From positions 42,040-106,039 of the forward strand of contig NZ_JACIJS010000009.1 of the NCBI RefSeq assembly GCF_014199445.1: a DNA stretch of 64,000 nucleotides. The letters run 5' to 3'. The stretch is from Rubricella aquisinus (GTDB lineage: Bacteria > Pseudomonadota > Alphaproteobacteria > Rhodobacterales > Rhodobacteraceae). Positions 45,006 to 52,827 of the stretch are shown one piece after another; position 1 is the stretch's first letter; each line of letters begins with the position of its first letter. The translations under genes were made by a program, and so were the position numbers. Below the pieces are notes generated by a model. The model made no database searches and was not told the origin of the DNA. It was given only the letters and a program-made list of their open reading frames with translations.

Positions 45006-46052
45006 TTGCGCATCCTTATGGTGACGACCATGCGAAACGAGGCACCCTTTGTGCTGGAATGGGTCGCGCATCACCGGGCCATCGGGTTTACCGATTTCCT
45101 GATCTACACCAATGATTGCGAGGACGGCACCGACCGAATGCTGGAGCATCTGCCCGGCGTGACCCATGTGCCGAACCCGCGCAAAGGCGACAAGCCAATC
45201 CAATGGCAGGCGCTGGCGCGCGCGAGCAAACACCCGCTGGTCGCGGCGGCGGACTGGATCATGGTCGCGGATGTGGATGAGTTCGTGAATATTCATGCGG
45301 GCGAGGGCACGCTCGCGGATCTGTTTTCCGCCGTGCCGGAGGCGCAGGGCTTTGCGCTGGCGTGGCGATTGTTTGGCGCGGGCGGGCAGGGCGGCTATGC
45401 CGATCAGCCGGTGACGACACGGTTCACGCAAGCGGCCCCGCCGGTAATGCTCTGGCCGTTTCGCGCGCGCTGTTACAAGACGCTGTGGCGCAATGATGGC
45501 TGTTTTGCCAAGCTGGGCGTGCACCGCCCGAAACAGCCCGATCCCGCGCGATACGCGCCGCAGCTTTGGGTTGATGGGTCCGGGCGGACACTGCCGCAGG
45601 ACATCACCCGCGGCATGCTGCCCGCGATCATGGACGAGACGGATCAATACGCGCTCGCGCAGGTCAATCACTACGCCACGGGCAGCGCGGAGGATTTCCT
45701 CATCAAACGCTGGCGCGGCAAGCCGAACCATGAGGCGGATGAGATCGGGCTGGACTACTGGATCGCCAACAATCAGGGCGCGGTAAAGGATGTGAGCATC
45801 ACGCGCACGGCGGCGATTCGGGAGGAGATGTTGGCCCAGTTGCGGGCCGATCCGACCCTCGCGGCGCTTCATGCGGAGGCGGTCGCGTGGCGACGGGCCA
45901 AGATTGCGGAGCTTTTGGAAGATGAGGCGATGTTCGGCGTGTATCAGGCGATTTTGCAAACCGGGCCAAGCCTGCCGCTGCCCTTACCGATGCAACATGC
46001 GCTTTTGCGCCATCATAACCGGCTTGCGCGGGCGCGGCGGGGGCTGGAATGA
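45006..46052 (+). CDS. Glycosyltransferase family 2 protein (Glyco_tranf_2_4 type)
   Basis: A 348-residue protein opening MRILMVTTMRNEAPFVLEWV. DFLIYTNDCEDGTDRMLEHL and VADVDEFVNIHAGEGTLADLF carry the nucleotide-sugar and DxD motifs. The TTG at 45006 is the likely start: AAGGAGGA lies eight bases upstream, whereas the first ATG (45018) is 20 bases from it. It shares about the whole domain with the C-terminal half of the divergent 766-residue protein. The next gene overlaps its stop (ATGA). Confidence 0.85.
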   Translation: MRILMVTTMRNEAPFVLEWVAHHRAIGFTDFLIYTNDCEDGTDRMLEHLPGVTHVPNPRKGDKPIQWQALARASKHPLVAAADWIMVADVDEFVNIHAGEGTLADLFSAVPEAQGFALAWRLFGAGGQGGYADQPVTTRFTQAAPPVMLWPFRARCYKTLWRNDGCFAKLGVHRPKQPDPARYAPQLWVDGSGRTLPQDITRGMLPAIMDETDQYALAQVNHYATGSAEDFLIKRWRGKPNHEADEIGLDYWIANNQGAVKDVSITRTAAIREEMLAQLRADPTLAALHAEAVAWRRAKIAELLEDEAMFGVYQAILQTGPSLPLPLPMQHALLRHHNRLARARRGLE

Positions 46053-46504
46053 GGGTGGCTGATCTGGTCGGGCCGGAGGATGCGCTCGATTTTTGTGATT
46101 GTCATCGCATCGCGCTTGCCGCCCCAATCACATCGATTGCCGCGTGGGACCGGATGACGCGCGGACCTGCGCCGCTGCTGAAGGCCGCGTTCTGGCTGCG
46201 CGACACGATTTCCGCCCCGTTTGGGGTACGCAAATCCGGCGGATTTGCCGGGCGGCGCGGGGCTGATCCGCGTGTGGGCGAGATGCTCGATTTCTTTCTG
46301 ATTGAGCGACTGGAGGACGATATCCTGTCGCTCACGGCGCGGGACAGTCATCTTGACGTGATGGCCTGCCTGACCCTGACCGGGACGGAGGCCGCGATCA
46401 CCACATCGGTGATCACGCATAACCGGTTTGGCCGCGCCTATATGCTGCCCGTGGGCATCGCGCATCCGTTTGTCGTGCGTGCCATGCTGCGCCGTTTGGC
46501 ATAA
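46049..46504 (+). CDS. DUF2867 domain-containing protein
   Basis: A 151-residue soluble protein. AWDRMTRGPAPLLKAAFWLRD and a C-terminal block ending FGRAYMLPVGIAHPFVVRAML are typical of DUF2867, whose function is unknown. The start overlaps the glycosyltransferase stop by four bases, so the two are co-translated. The hairpin at 46510-46536, which is symmetrical, may also end this transcript. Confidence 0.8.
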   Translation: MRVADLVGPEDALDFCDCHRIALAAPITSIAAWDRMTRGPAPLLKAAFWLRDTISAPFGVRKSGGFAGRRGADPRVGEMLDFFLIERLEDDILSLTARDSHLDVMACLTLTGTEAAITTSVITHNRFGRAYMLPVGIAHPFVVRAMLRRLA

Positions 46505-46536
46505 AAAAACGGCCCGGGGGGGAGGGCCCCGGGCCG
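46503..46536 (-). terminator. Rho-independent terminator (hairpin 2 of the sRNA)
   Basis: A 10-bp GC-only stem followed by seven U on the minus strand. In the plus direction the same stem is followed by CCTTGTTTT, so it may work in both directions for the convergent DUF2867 transcript. Confidence 0.88.
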
Positions 46537-46572
46537 CCTTGTTTTGCGCCTAAAGGGAGGAAAAGGCGCAAA
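46503..46572 (-). ncRNA. CcsR/cuckoo-type sRNA candidate with two CCUCC-loop hairpins
   Basis: Directly after the DUF1127 stop, the minus strand has hairpin 1: perfect 9-bp arms (46572-46564 with 46551-46543, TTTGCGCCT and AGGCGCAAA) around the loop TTTCCTCCCTTT. Hairpin 2 follows: 10-bp arms (46536-46527 with 46519-46510) around CCCTCCC, then seven U. Paired hairpins with anti-Shine-Dalgarno CCUCC loops downstream of a DUF1127 gene is the arrangement of the stress-induced CcsR RNAs of Rhodobacter and the cuckoo RNA family. The RNA would be cut from the 3' end of the DUF1127 mRNA. Only one unit is seen, and the motif is CCUCCC rather than the longer CCUCCUCCC. Confidence 0.68.
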
Positions 46573-46580
46573 TTCCAGTG

Positions 46581-46799
46581 TTACTTGGCGTTATAGACCA
46601 CGTCATACGCGGTTGCATGAATGCTGCCCCGGTTCAGCCCCAGATCGTCCAGCTCATGGGCAGACAGTTGGGACAGTTCGCGCACGGTGCGGCGATACAT
46701 CATCCATTTGGAGAAGGCAGTGCGCTGTTCAGCAGCATAGGCCGCGATGCGGGCCACGATGCCGTGATGGGCGGGTGCGTTTGCAGAAATAAAGGCCAT
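46581..46799 (-). CDS. DUF1127 domain-containing small protein (sRNA-linked)
   Basis: A 72-residue basic protein. The C-terminal RRTVRELSQLSAHELDDLGLNRGSI is the DUF1127 motif (YjiS-like). In Rhodobacter, DUF1127 proteins of this layout include CcaF1, an RNA-binding factor encoded ahead of the CcsR RNAs; the same gene order here suggests a similar role. The start at 46799 follows a purine-rich AAAGAAAG. It is one of two tandem DUF1127 genes on this strand. Confidence 0.88.
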   Translation of the reverse strand: MAFISANAPAHHGIVARIAAYAAEQRTAFSKWMMYRRTVRELSQLSAHELDDLGLNRGSIHATAYDVVYNAK

Positions 46800-46882
46800 T
46801 TCGATGTCTTTCTTTGTGTGGTGTGCGGGCCGCGTTCGGTCCCGCAAGTGCTGTGTTTGGGAGCATCCGCGCCCCCACCGTT

Positions 46883-47101
46883 TTATGAGTTCTTGAAGGT
46901 TGCCCGTGCGGCGCGGCCCTCAATATCGGCGTAGTTCATGCCGAGGTCTTCCAATTCGCGCTCCGACCGGGTCGAGAGAGCTTTGACCGTCCGTTCAAAG
47001 GCTGCGCGCTTTGCGGCCTCCGCCCGGCGGGTTTCGATGTAATCCGTTACGCGCGCGACAAACTCTTGGGCGAGCGTCTTTGGTTGTGCAGTCAGAACCA
47101 T
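46883..47101 (-). CDS. DUF1127 domain-containing small protein
   Basis: A 72-residue protein whose C-terminal RTVKALSTRSERELEDLGMNYADI is the DUF1127 motif. AAGGAGG lies before the ATG at 47101. It stands 83 bp upstream of the other DUF1127 gene on the same strand, but its own downstream region lacks a CCUCC-loop hairpin, so the sRNA arrangement is specific to the second gene. Confidence 0.87.
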   Translation of the reverse strand: MVLTAQPKTLAQEFVARVTDYIETRRAEAAKRAAFERTVKALSTRSERELEDLGMNYADIEGRAARATFKNS

Positions 47102-47255
47102 TTTTCGCCTCCTTGCGAAGTATGGGGCGGAAACTTCGATGCCCCGGTTTCGTGTCTTGCTGCACCGCAATATGGGGAAGAACCCAAGCCCTACAATTCC
47201 CTTTGCGTCCCTATCGCCATGCGCTGGGCGCATAGCTCTTGGCATAAGTCATGCT

Positions 47256-47269
47256 TCAAACCGGTTTGA
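47256..47269. promoter_or_regulatory. LacI-type palindromic operator candidate before the MFS gene
   Basis: TCAAACCGGTTTGA is a perfect 14-bp palindrome 47 bp before the MFS start and in the divergent region with the DUF1127 genes. Its 12-bp core equals the site ahead of glgP (14520-14531). Confidence 0.5.
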
Positions 47270-47316
47270 GCTAATCTGCTAGCGCTTTCGCAACGCCAGC
47301 AGTAGCGTGCGCTGAC

Positions 47317-48513
47317 ATGAGCTTTCCCGACGCCCTCAGACATCGCGACTTCCGCATCTATATCCTCGGCGCGTTCTTTGCGCTCAACGGGGTTTGGGTG
47401 GGGCGTATCGCGGTCGGGTGGCTTGGTTGGTCGCTGACCGGGTCGGCTTCCTATGTCGGGCTGTTGGCACTTGCGAGCCTGTTGCCCACGGTGATTGTCG
47501 GCCCGATTTTTGGAGCGATTGCAGACCGGGTGAACCTGAAGACCGCCGCATTGGCGATACAGGCGAGCCTGTGTGTGGTCACGCTTGTGTTCTTTCTGAT
47601 CTATCTCAGCGGCGCGGTGGGGAAGCTGCTTTTGCTGATCTATGCGATCGTGTCGGGCGTGATCACGGCGGCCTATCATCCGATCAGGCTGGCCTTGGCA
47701 CCGCGCCTTGTCCCGAGGGAGGTGATCGGAAGTGCCGTGCCGATGATTTCCATCAACTTCAACATGAGCCGGTTTATCGGGCCGTTCATCGCGGGCAGCC
47801 TGATCGCGCTTTATGGCGTCGGGGCCGCGTTTGCGGTGACTGCCGTGAGCGTGGTGCCCTTGCTCATTGCCATTGCGGTGGTGCGCCCGCGCGCGCGGCA
47901 AGCGCCGGACCGCGCGCCCCTTTCCATGGCGCGCAGCATCATCGAGGGGCTGCGATTCGCGCTGGCCGATCCGATGATCCGGCTGGGCATGGCGATCACG
48001 GCGGTGACCTCGCTTGCCGCGCGCGGGGTGCAGGAGATTTTGCCGGTGATCGCGGATGGGGCCTTTGCCCGTGGGCCGGAAGGGCTTGGCCAGTTGACGG
48101 CGGCGGCAGGGTTGGGTGCGGTCGCGGCCTCCGTCTGGATTGCGACCCATCCCGTCGCAGATGGCGACAGGCTGCCGCGCCGCTCCGTCTGGTCGGCATG
48201 GGCGTCGCAGGCGCTGGTCGCCTGTCTGGCCGTGGTGCCGGTCTGGTGGGGGGCGGTTGCGTTGACCGTCGGCTTAGGGGTTACGGGGACGCTCACTGCG
48301 GTCGGTATCCAATCCGCGATCCAGATGCGGCTTGATGACGGGATGCGGGGCCGGGTGATGAGCACGTGGGTCATGCTCGCCATCGGGTCCATGGCTGGAG
48401 GGGCGCTGATGCTGGGCGCGCTGGTGGACCTTTTGGGACTGGGGCCTGCGCTGATGATCGGGGCGGGCACGGGGGTGGTGCTGTTGGGGATATTGTCGCG
48501 ACGGGTTGCGTGA
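47317..48513 (+). CDS. MFS transporter, MFS_3/EntS-like
   Basis: A 398-residue protein with about eleven to twelve helices. The start DALRHRDFRIYILGAFFALNGVWVGRIAVGWLGWSLTGSAS and VGPIFGAIADRVNLKT (motif A position) fit the MFS_3 group that includes enterobactin exporter EntS. The substrate is unknown; no siderophore gene is adjacent. The shared palindrome with the glycogen operon suggests it may respond to a sugar signal. Confidence 0.83.
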   Translation: MSFPDALRHRDFRIYILGAFFALNGVWVGRIAVGWLGWSLTGSASYVGLLALASLLPTVIVGPIFGAIADRVNLKTAALAIQASLCVVTLVFFLIYLSGAVGKLLLLIYAIVSGVITAAYHPIRLALAPRLVPREVIGSAVPMISINFNMSRFIGPFIAGSLIALYGVGAAFAVTAVSVVPLLIAIAVVRPRARQAPDRAPLSMARSIIEGLRFALADPMIRLGMAITAVTSLAARGVQEILPVIADGAFARGPEGLGQLTAAAGLGAVAASVWIATHPVADGDRLPRRSVWSAWASQALVACLAVVPVWWGAVALTVGLGVTGTLTAVGIQSAIQMRLDDGMRGRVMSTWVMLAIGSMAGGALMLGALVDLLGLGPALMIGAGTGVVLLGILSRRVA

Positions 48514-48520
48514 TCCCTGA

Positions 48521-48680
48521 GCCGGTCCAGCGGGCGCCCGAGGTGGCCGTAATTGGCGCAGGGCTGGGCATTTGATCTCTCACTCCCGCAATACCGCGCC
48601 GCTGCGGCTAACGTTGCAAAGCGGCCGCCTGAGGGGCGGGCGGCCGCTGGACCGGCGCCTTCGGCTTGATTCCGGTCCAA
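48521..48680. repeat. Hairpin-rich intergenic element, second family, copy 2
   Basis: GCCGGTCCAGCGG (48521-48533) and its exact inverse (48644-48656) bracket the segment. Within it, AGCGGCCGCC (48620-48629) pairs with 48639-48648 around TGAGGGGCG, the same kind of loop as at 42375-42382. The block CTGGACCGGCGCCTTCGGC follows, as in copy 1. It lies in the 240-bp gap between the MFS gene and trpS; no ORF. Confidence 0.6.
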
Positions 48681-48755
48681 GTTGAGAGTGTGGATGCTTG
48701 ACCCCACCAAACCGCCCGGTGATAACGCATCCAACTTCGAGCTGAGGATCAGATC

Positions 48756-49778
48756 ATGACAGAGCAGAGCTTCAAACACCGCGTCTTTTCCGGCATCCAA
48801 CCGTCGGGCAACCTGACGCTGGGCAACTACCTTGGTGCCGTGAAACGGTTTGTGGAGATGCAGGATAGCGGGATCGAGACGATCTATTGCGTTGTCGATC
48901 TGCACGCGATCACCGTCTGGCAGGATCCCGAGAAGCTGCGCCACGCGACCCGCGAATTGGCAGCGGCCTATATCGCCTGCGGGCTTGATCCGACACGCTC
49001 CATCCTGTTCAACCAGTCGCAGGTCAGCGCCCATGCCGAGCTTGGCTGGTTGTTTAATTGCGTGGCGCGTCTGGGCTGGATGAACCGGATGACCCAGTTC
49101 AAGGACAAGGCGGGCAAGAACGCGGAGAAAGCCTCTCTTGGCCTTTACGCTTACCCGTCGCTGATGGCCGCTGATATCCTGACCTATCAAGCGACCCATG
49201 TGCCCGTGGGCGAGGATCAGAAACAGCATGTGGAATTGGCGCGCGATATCGCGGGCAAGTTCAACCATGACTACGGGACCGAATATTTCCCTCTGCCCGA
49301 ACCGATCATCGAGGGTGCGGCGACGCGCGTGATGTCCTTGCGCGACGGGACCAAGAAGATGTCGAAATCCGATCCCAGCGATCTGAGCCGCATCAACCTG
49401 ACCGATGACGCGGATACGATTGCCAAAAAGATCAAGAAGGCGAAAACCGATCCAGAGCCGCTGCCCGACAGCGTCGATGGGCTGGATGGACGGCCCGAAG
49501 CGAAAAACCTCGTCAGCATCTATGCAGCCCTATCGGGCAAATCGAAGGCCGACGTGATCGCGGAATTTGCGGGCCAGCAATTCGGGGCGTTCAAACCCGC
49601 GTTGGCCGATCTGGCGGTGGCGGAGCTTTCACCGATCACCGCGCGCATGTCCGATCTGATGGCCGACCCGGCAGAGATCGACCGCATCCTCGGGGACGGC
49701 GCGGATCGGGCCGCAGCACTTGCCGAGCCGGTACTTGCAGGTGCGAAGGACGTGATGGGGTTTGTGCGCAGTCGCTGA
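48756..49778 (+). CDS. trpS: Tryptophan--tRNA ligase
   Basis: A 340-residue class I synthetase. [20 protein letters not shown] contains the HIGH-like GNLTLGNY, and [13 protein letters not shown] is the KMSKS motif. [18 protein letters not shown] lines the tryptophan site. Length is normal for bacteria. It stands alone with its own upstream region holding the structured repeat. Confidence 0.97.
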   Translation: MTEQSFKHRVFSGIQPSGNLTLGNYLGAVKRFVEMQDSGIETIYCVVDLHAITVWQDPEKLRHATRELAAAYIACGLDPTRSILFNQSQVSAHAELGWLFNCVARLGWMNRMTQFKDKAGKNAEKASLGLYAYPSLMAADILTYQATHVPVGEDQKQHVELARDIAGKFNHDYGTEYFPLPEPIIEGAATRVMSLRDGTKKMSKSDPSDLSRINLTDDADTIAKKIKKAKTDPEPLPDSVDGLDGRPEAKNLVSIYAALSGKSKADVIAEFAGQQFGAFKPALADLAVAELSPITARMSDLMADPAEIDRILGDGADRAAALAEPVLAGAKDVMGFVRSR

Positions 49779-49804
49779 GGCGGTCAAATGTGACACCCGT
49801 CGGA

Positions 49805-49838
49805 GCCTCCGGCGGGAGGTATTTGGGGAAAAAAGAAA
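49805..49838 (+). repeat. GCCTCCGGCGGG tail repeat, copy e (variant)
   Basis: The GGGAGGTATTTGGGGAAAAAAG variant, nearly identical to copy c at 25505. It begins 26 bp after the trpS stop and lies ahead of the LysE-family gene. Confidence 0.85.
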
Positions 49839-49882
49839 CGCTGGGCAGTGCGCTGATGCGATAACGCGGCAAGGAGGCCATC

Positions 49883-50491
49883 ATGCTGCTCACATTCTGG
49901 GCCATCCATATCGCGGCAGTGATCAGCCCCGGGCCATCGTTCATCGTGGTGTTGCGCACGGCGGTTGCGCAATCGCGGGCGGCGGGGCTTGCGGTTGCGT
50001 TCGGGCTTGGGCTTGGCACGCTGATCTGGGCGGGGGCCGCGTGGTTTGGCCTCTCTGCCCTGTTTGCGGTGTTTCCGTGGTTGTTTGATGCGATGCGCTA
50101 TATCGGAGCGCTGTTTTTGGTGTTTCTTGCTGTGATGTTGTGGCGTCATGCGGCACAGCCGGTCTCTCTTGAGCCCAAAGGCGGCGCTGCGGGGAACGCA
50201 GGGATCGTGGCCGCGATCCGGCTGGGCCTGTTGACCCAGTTGGCGAACCCGAAAGTGGCGGTGTTTTTCGGCTCCGTCTTTCTGTTGGTCTTGCCGCCCG
50301 ATCCGTCGATCCTGATGCTGGCGGGCGTGTTTGCAATCGTCTTTCTCAATGAATTTTGCTGGTATGCATTGGTCGCACTGGTGATGGCGGCAGGGCCGGT
50401 GCGCGCCCGCTATGCCCGCTCCAAACCGATTGTGGACCGGGTGACGGGCACGTTCCTTGGTGCACTTGGGCTGCGGCTTCTGGTGGATTGA
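49883..50491 (+). CDS. LysE family amino acid exporter
   Basis: A 202-residue protein with six predicted helices. ISPGPSFIVVLRTAVAQSR near residue 14 is the conserved RhtB/LysE opening and GLLTQLANPKVAVFFGSVF the central NPK motif. It likely exports an amino acid or homoserine lactone-like metabolite. AAGGAGG precedes the ATG. Confidence 0.9.
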   Translation: MLLTFWAIHIAAVISPGPSFIVVLRTAVAQSRAAGLAVAFGLGLGTLIWAGAAWFGLSALFAVFPWLFDAMRYIGALFLVFLAVMLWRHAAQPVSLEPKGGAAGNAGIVAAIRLGLLTQLANPKVAVFFGSVFLLVLPPDPSILMLAGVFAIVFLNEFCWYALVALVMAAGPVRARYARSKPIVDRVTGTFLGALGLRLLVD

Positions 50492-50560
50492 GGTGTTGCG
50501 CGCACAGGGTGCATCGGTCATGCTCCACCCCGTGCGACCAGCAAAAACCTTGGGGGATAT

Positions 50561-51019
50561 ATGCGCAAGTTTCTCGTCGTGATGGATGACAGCCCGGAAT
50601 GCATCAACGCAATCCGCTTTGCCGCGACCCGTGCGATGAACACGGGCGGTGGCGTTGAAATCCTTGCCGTGATCGCGCCTGAGGAGTTCCAGCACTGGAT
50701 CGGTGTCGGCGATCTGATGCGGCAGGAAGCGCGCGAAAAGATCGAGGAGAAATTCGCCTTCTTCAAGGAAAAGATGGAGGAGAATGAGGGCATTACCCCC
50801 GAACTCGTCGTGCGGGAGGGCGAGTTGGTCAAGGAAGTGCTGGCCCAGATCAAGGATGACCCGGAAATCGGCGTGCTTGTGCTTGCCGCCGGGGCGCAGG
50901 GGGACGGGCCGGGGCCCCTCGTGACGCAGCTTGCCGGGAAGATGGCAGGCGAGATGCCGGTTCCCGTAACGGTCGTGCCCGGCTCCATGACGCTGGAGAA
51001 GATCCGCGCGATCTGCTGA
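50561..51019 (+). CDS. Universal stress protein (UspA family)
   Basis: A 152-residue Rossmann-like protein starting MRKFLVVMDDSPECINAIRFAATRA. The C-terminal loop VLAAGAQGDGPGPLVTQL departs from the usual GxxGxGxxxxS-type ATP motif, so ATP binding is uncertain. Stress role only by family. It lies 70 bp after the LysE gene and 62 bp before lolA. Confidence 0.88.
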   Translation: MRKFLVVMDDSPECINAIRFAATRAMNTGGGVEILAVIAPEEFQHWIGVGDLMRQEAREKIEEKFAFFKEKMEENEGITPELVVREGELVKEVLAQIKDDPEIGVLVLAAGAQGDGPGPLVTQLAGKMAGEMPVPVTVVPGSMTLEKIRAIC

Positions 51020-51081
51020 CCCACGCGCTCGTGATGGGGTGGGGCTAGCCAAGGAGGCAGGGCCTGACCATATAGGATGCC

Positions 51082-51675
51082 ATGACACAAAGACTTCTTC
51101 GCACGGCCCTCGCGGCCCTGATGCTGAGCACGCCCGCCATGGCGCAGAATGCGGATCTGGCGGCGATTTCCGATTATCTCAATGGGATCGACACGGCGGA
51201 GGCCACGTTCCGGCAGGGCAACCCGGATGGGTCAATCTCCAGCGGTGTGCTCAAGATTGATCGGCCGGGTTTGATGCGGTTCGACTATGCCGGGCCGGGC
51301 GCGCCCGTGGTGATTTCGGACGGGTGGTGGGTCGCGGTGGTGGATCGCGCGTCGAACGCGGAGCCGCAACGCTATCCCTTGTCCGCGACGCCGCTCAAGC
51401 TGTTGCTGTCCGACAATATCGACCTCAACGGTGAGAATATGGTGCGCGCGGTGGAGGAGCGGGACGGGCACACGATCGTCACCGCACAAGACCCCGACCA
51501 GCCAGAGATTGGCACCATCCGCATGGTGTTTTCCGCCGAGCCCGTCGAATTGCGCGAATGGGCGGTGACGAATGAGGCGGGGCAAACCACGTTTATCGTG
51601 CTTGATACGCTTGCATACGGCGTGCCGATGGAACGACGCGATTTCGCCATCGAATGGGAAGCGTTGCAGCGGTAG
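51082..51675 (+). CDS. lolA: Outer-membrane lipoprotein carrier protein LolA
   Basis: A 197-residue periplasmic protein with a signal peptide (MTQRLLRTALAALMLSTPAMA, cut before QNADL). The segment around GIDTAEATFRQGNPDGSISSG followed by KIDRPGLMRFDY is the LolA fold start. It ferries lipoproteins from LolCDE to the outer membrane. In many relatives it follows ftsK, which is not seen here. A head-tail repeat element starts on the last base of its stop codon. Confidence 0.92.
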   Translation: MTQRLLRTALAALMLSTPAMAQNADLAAISDYLNGIDTAEATFRQGNPDGSISSGVLKIDRPGLMRFDYAGPGAPVVISDGWWVAVVDRASNAEPQRYPLSATPLKLLLSDNIDLNGENMVRAVEERDGHTIVTAQDPDQPEIGTIRMVFSAEPVELREWAVTNEAGQTTFIVLDTLAYGVPMERRDFAIEWEALQR

Positions 51676-51790
51676 CGCTCCCGCACGGGTCAGCCCCATC
51701 GAAGATGGGCCGGACCCCCTTTGGGCCGGGCGCCGCGCCTTGCGGCGCGGCGGGGCCTCCGGCGGGGTATATTTAGAGAAAGTGAATTCG
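51675..51790 (+). repeat. Head-tail intergenic element, simple form
   Basis: GCGCTCCCGC begins on the final G of the lolA stop codon. CCCTTTGGGCCGGGCGCC and a CGCCGCGC/GCGCGGCG hairpin follow, and the tail module (51755-51790) closes it. The internal hairpin is almost the same as in the minus-oriented right half of composite copy 1 (819-890). Confidence 0.8.
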
Positions 51791-51813
51791 GGGACGGGGT
51801 GCGCCTAAATCGG

Positions 51814-52827
51814 TTAAGCCCCGTCAGCGGATGATTTCTGGAACAGGCCCGTCAGCGCCGTTTGCACGATGCCGGAGACCGAAGGACGCTTGAGCGCCTC
51901 AAACGGCATCGGGCGGCAGACCTCCATCGCGGCAACGCCGACACGGGCCGTCAGCGCGCCATTCACCACGCCCTCGCCAAACCGGCGGGAGAGTTTCGAC
52001 AGCATGCCCCCGCCCACGATGGAACTGATCAGATCATCGCCCACCGCGACCGCCCCTGTCGCGATCAGATGCGCGCCCACCGCGCGAAAGAGCCGCCATG
52101 AGCCGATCAGCCCGGCCCGGGCGCCATAGCATTCAGCGATGCGCCGGATCATCCGAGTGTTTGCCGTGAGGGCCACGAGGATATCCGCCAGTGCCAGCGG
52201 AACCAGCGCCGTGGCCGCAGCCACCTGCCGCGTGGCGTTGCGCACTTCCTCCGCCGCGATCCGGTCGAGCGGGGCAAGGAACGCGCGCTCCGTCAGGTCA
52301 AGGAGCGCATCGGCATCGACCTGCTCTGCCCCCTTCTCCGCCAGCATGTCCCGCGCCCAGCGGGTATCGGCGCGGTTTGCGTAGAGGCGGCGGACCGCTT
52401 TGCTGACCTCCTGCGCCTCAGACATCCCGCCTGCACGGGCAAGGGCAGCGCGGCTGCGCAAGGCATCGACGCTGCGCAATCGGGCAAGGGCCGCGACCTC
52501 CCGCAGGATCATCAGAACGAGGGTCAGCGCCGCCACAGCACCTAGACCCGCTACCGCCAAGCCCAAGACGGGATTTCGCGCCAGCGTCGCAACGCCAAAA
52601 TCCCATGCCGCGACCGTCGCCGCCGTGGTGATCAGCAAAAGAAGGGACGAAAGGAACAGCGTGCCAAGCCAGCCGCGCCCGCTCTTGCGCGGGCCAATGC
52701 GGGCGGCTTTCAACACTGCGGGCAAGTCATCGGTGATGGGGGCGGCGGTTGCGGGTGTATCCGCAAACGTGTCCTCCTCTGCGATGTCGATCACCACGGG
52801 GCCGCGGGTGGGGGGCTGTTCGGTCAT
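51814..52827 (-). CDS. YcjF-like membrane protein (TIGR01620/DUF697)
   Basis: A 337-residue protein. An acidic N-terminus (about 1-50) precedes two membrane helices (LGTLFLSSLLLLITTAATVAAW and VLGLAVAGLGAVAALTLVLMI) and a C-terminal DUF697-type helical domain. YcjF is the usual partner of the GTPase-like YcjX, encoded two genes upstream on this strand. The ATG at 52827 overlaps the GNAT stop (ATGA), so all three genes are coupled. The role is unknown beyond stress association. Confidence 0.87.
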   Translation of the reverse strand: MTEQPPTRGPVVIDIAEEDTFADTPATAAPITDDLPAVLKAARIGPRKSGRGWLGTLFLSSLLLLITTAATVAAWDFGVATLARNPVLGLAVAGLGAVAALTLVLMILREVAALARLRSVDALRSRAALARAGGMSEAQEVSKAVRRLYANRADTRWARDMLAEKGAEQVDADALLDLTERAFLAPLDRIAAEEVRNATRQVAAATALVPLALADILVALTANTRMIRRIAECYGARAGLIGSWRLFRAVGAHLIATGAVAVGDDLISSIVGGGMLSKLSRRFGEGVVNGALTARVGVAAMEVCRPMPFEALKRPSVSGIVQTALTGLFQKSSADGA

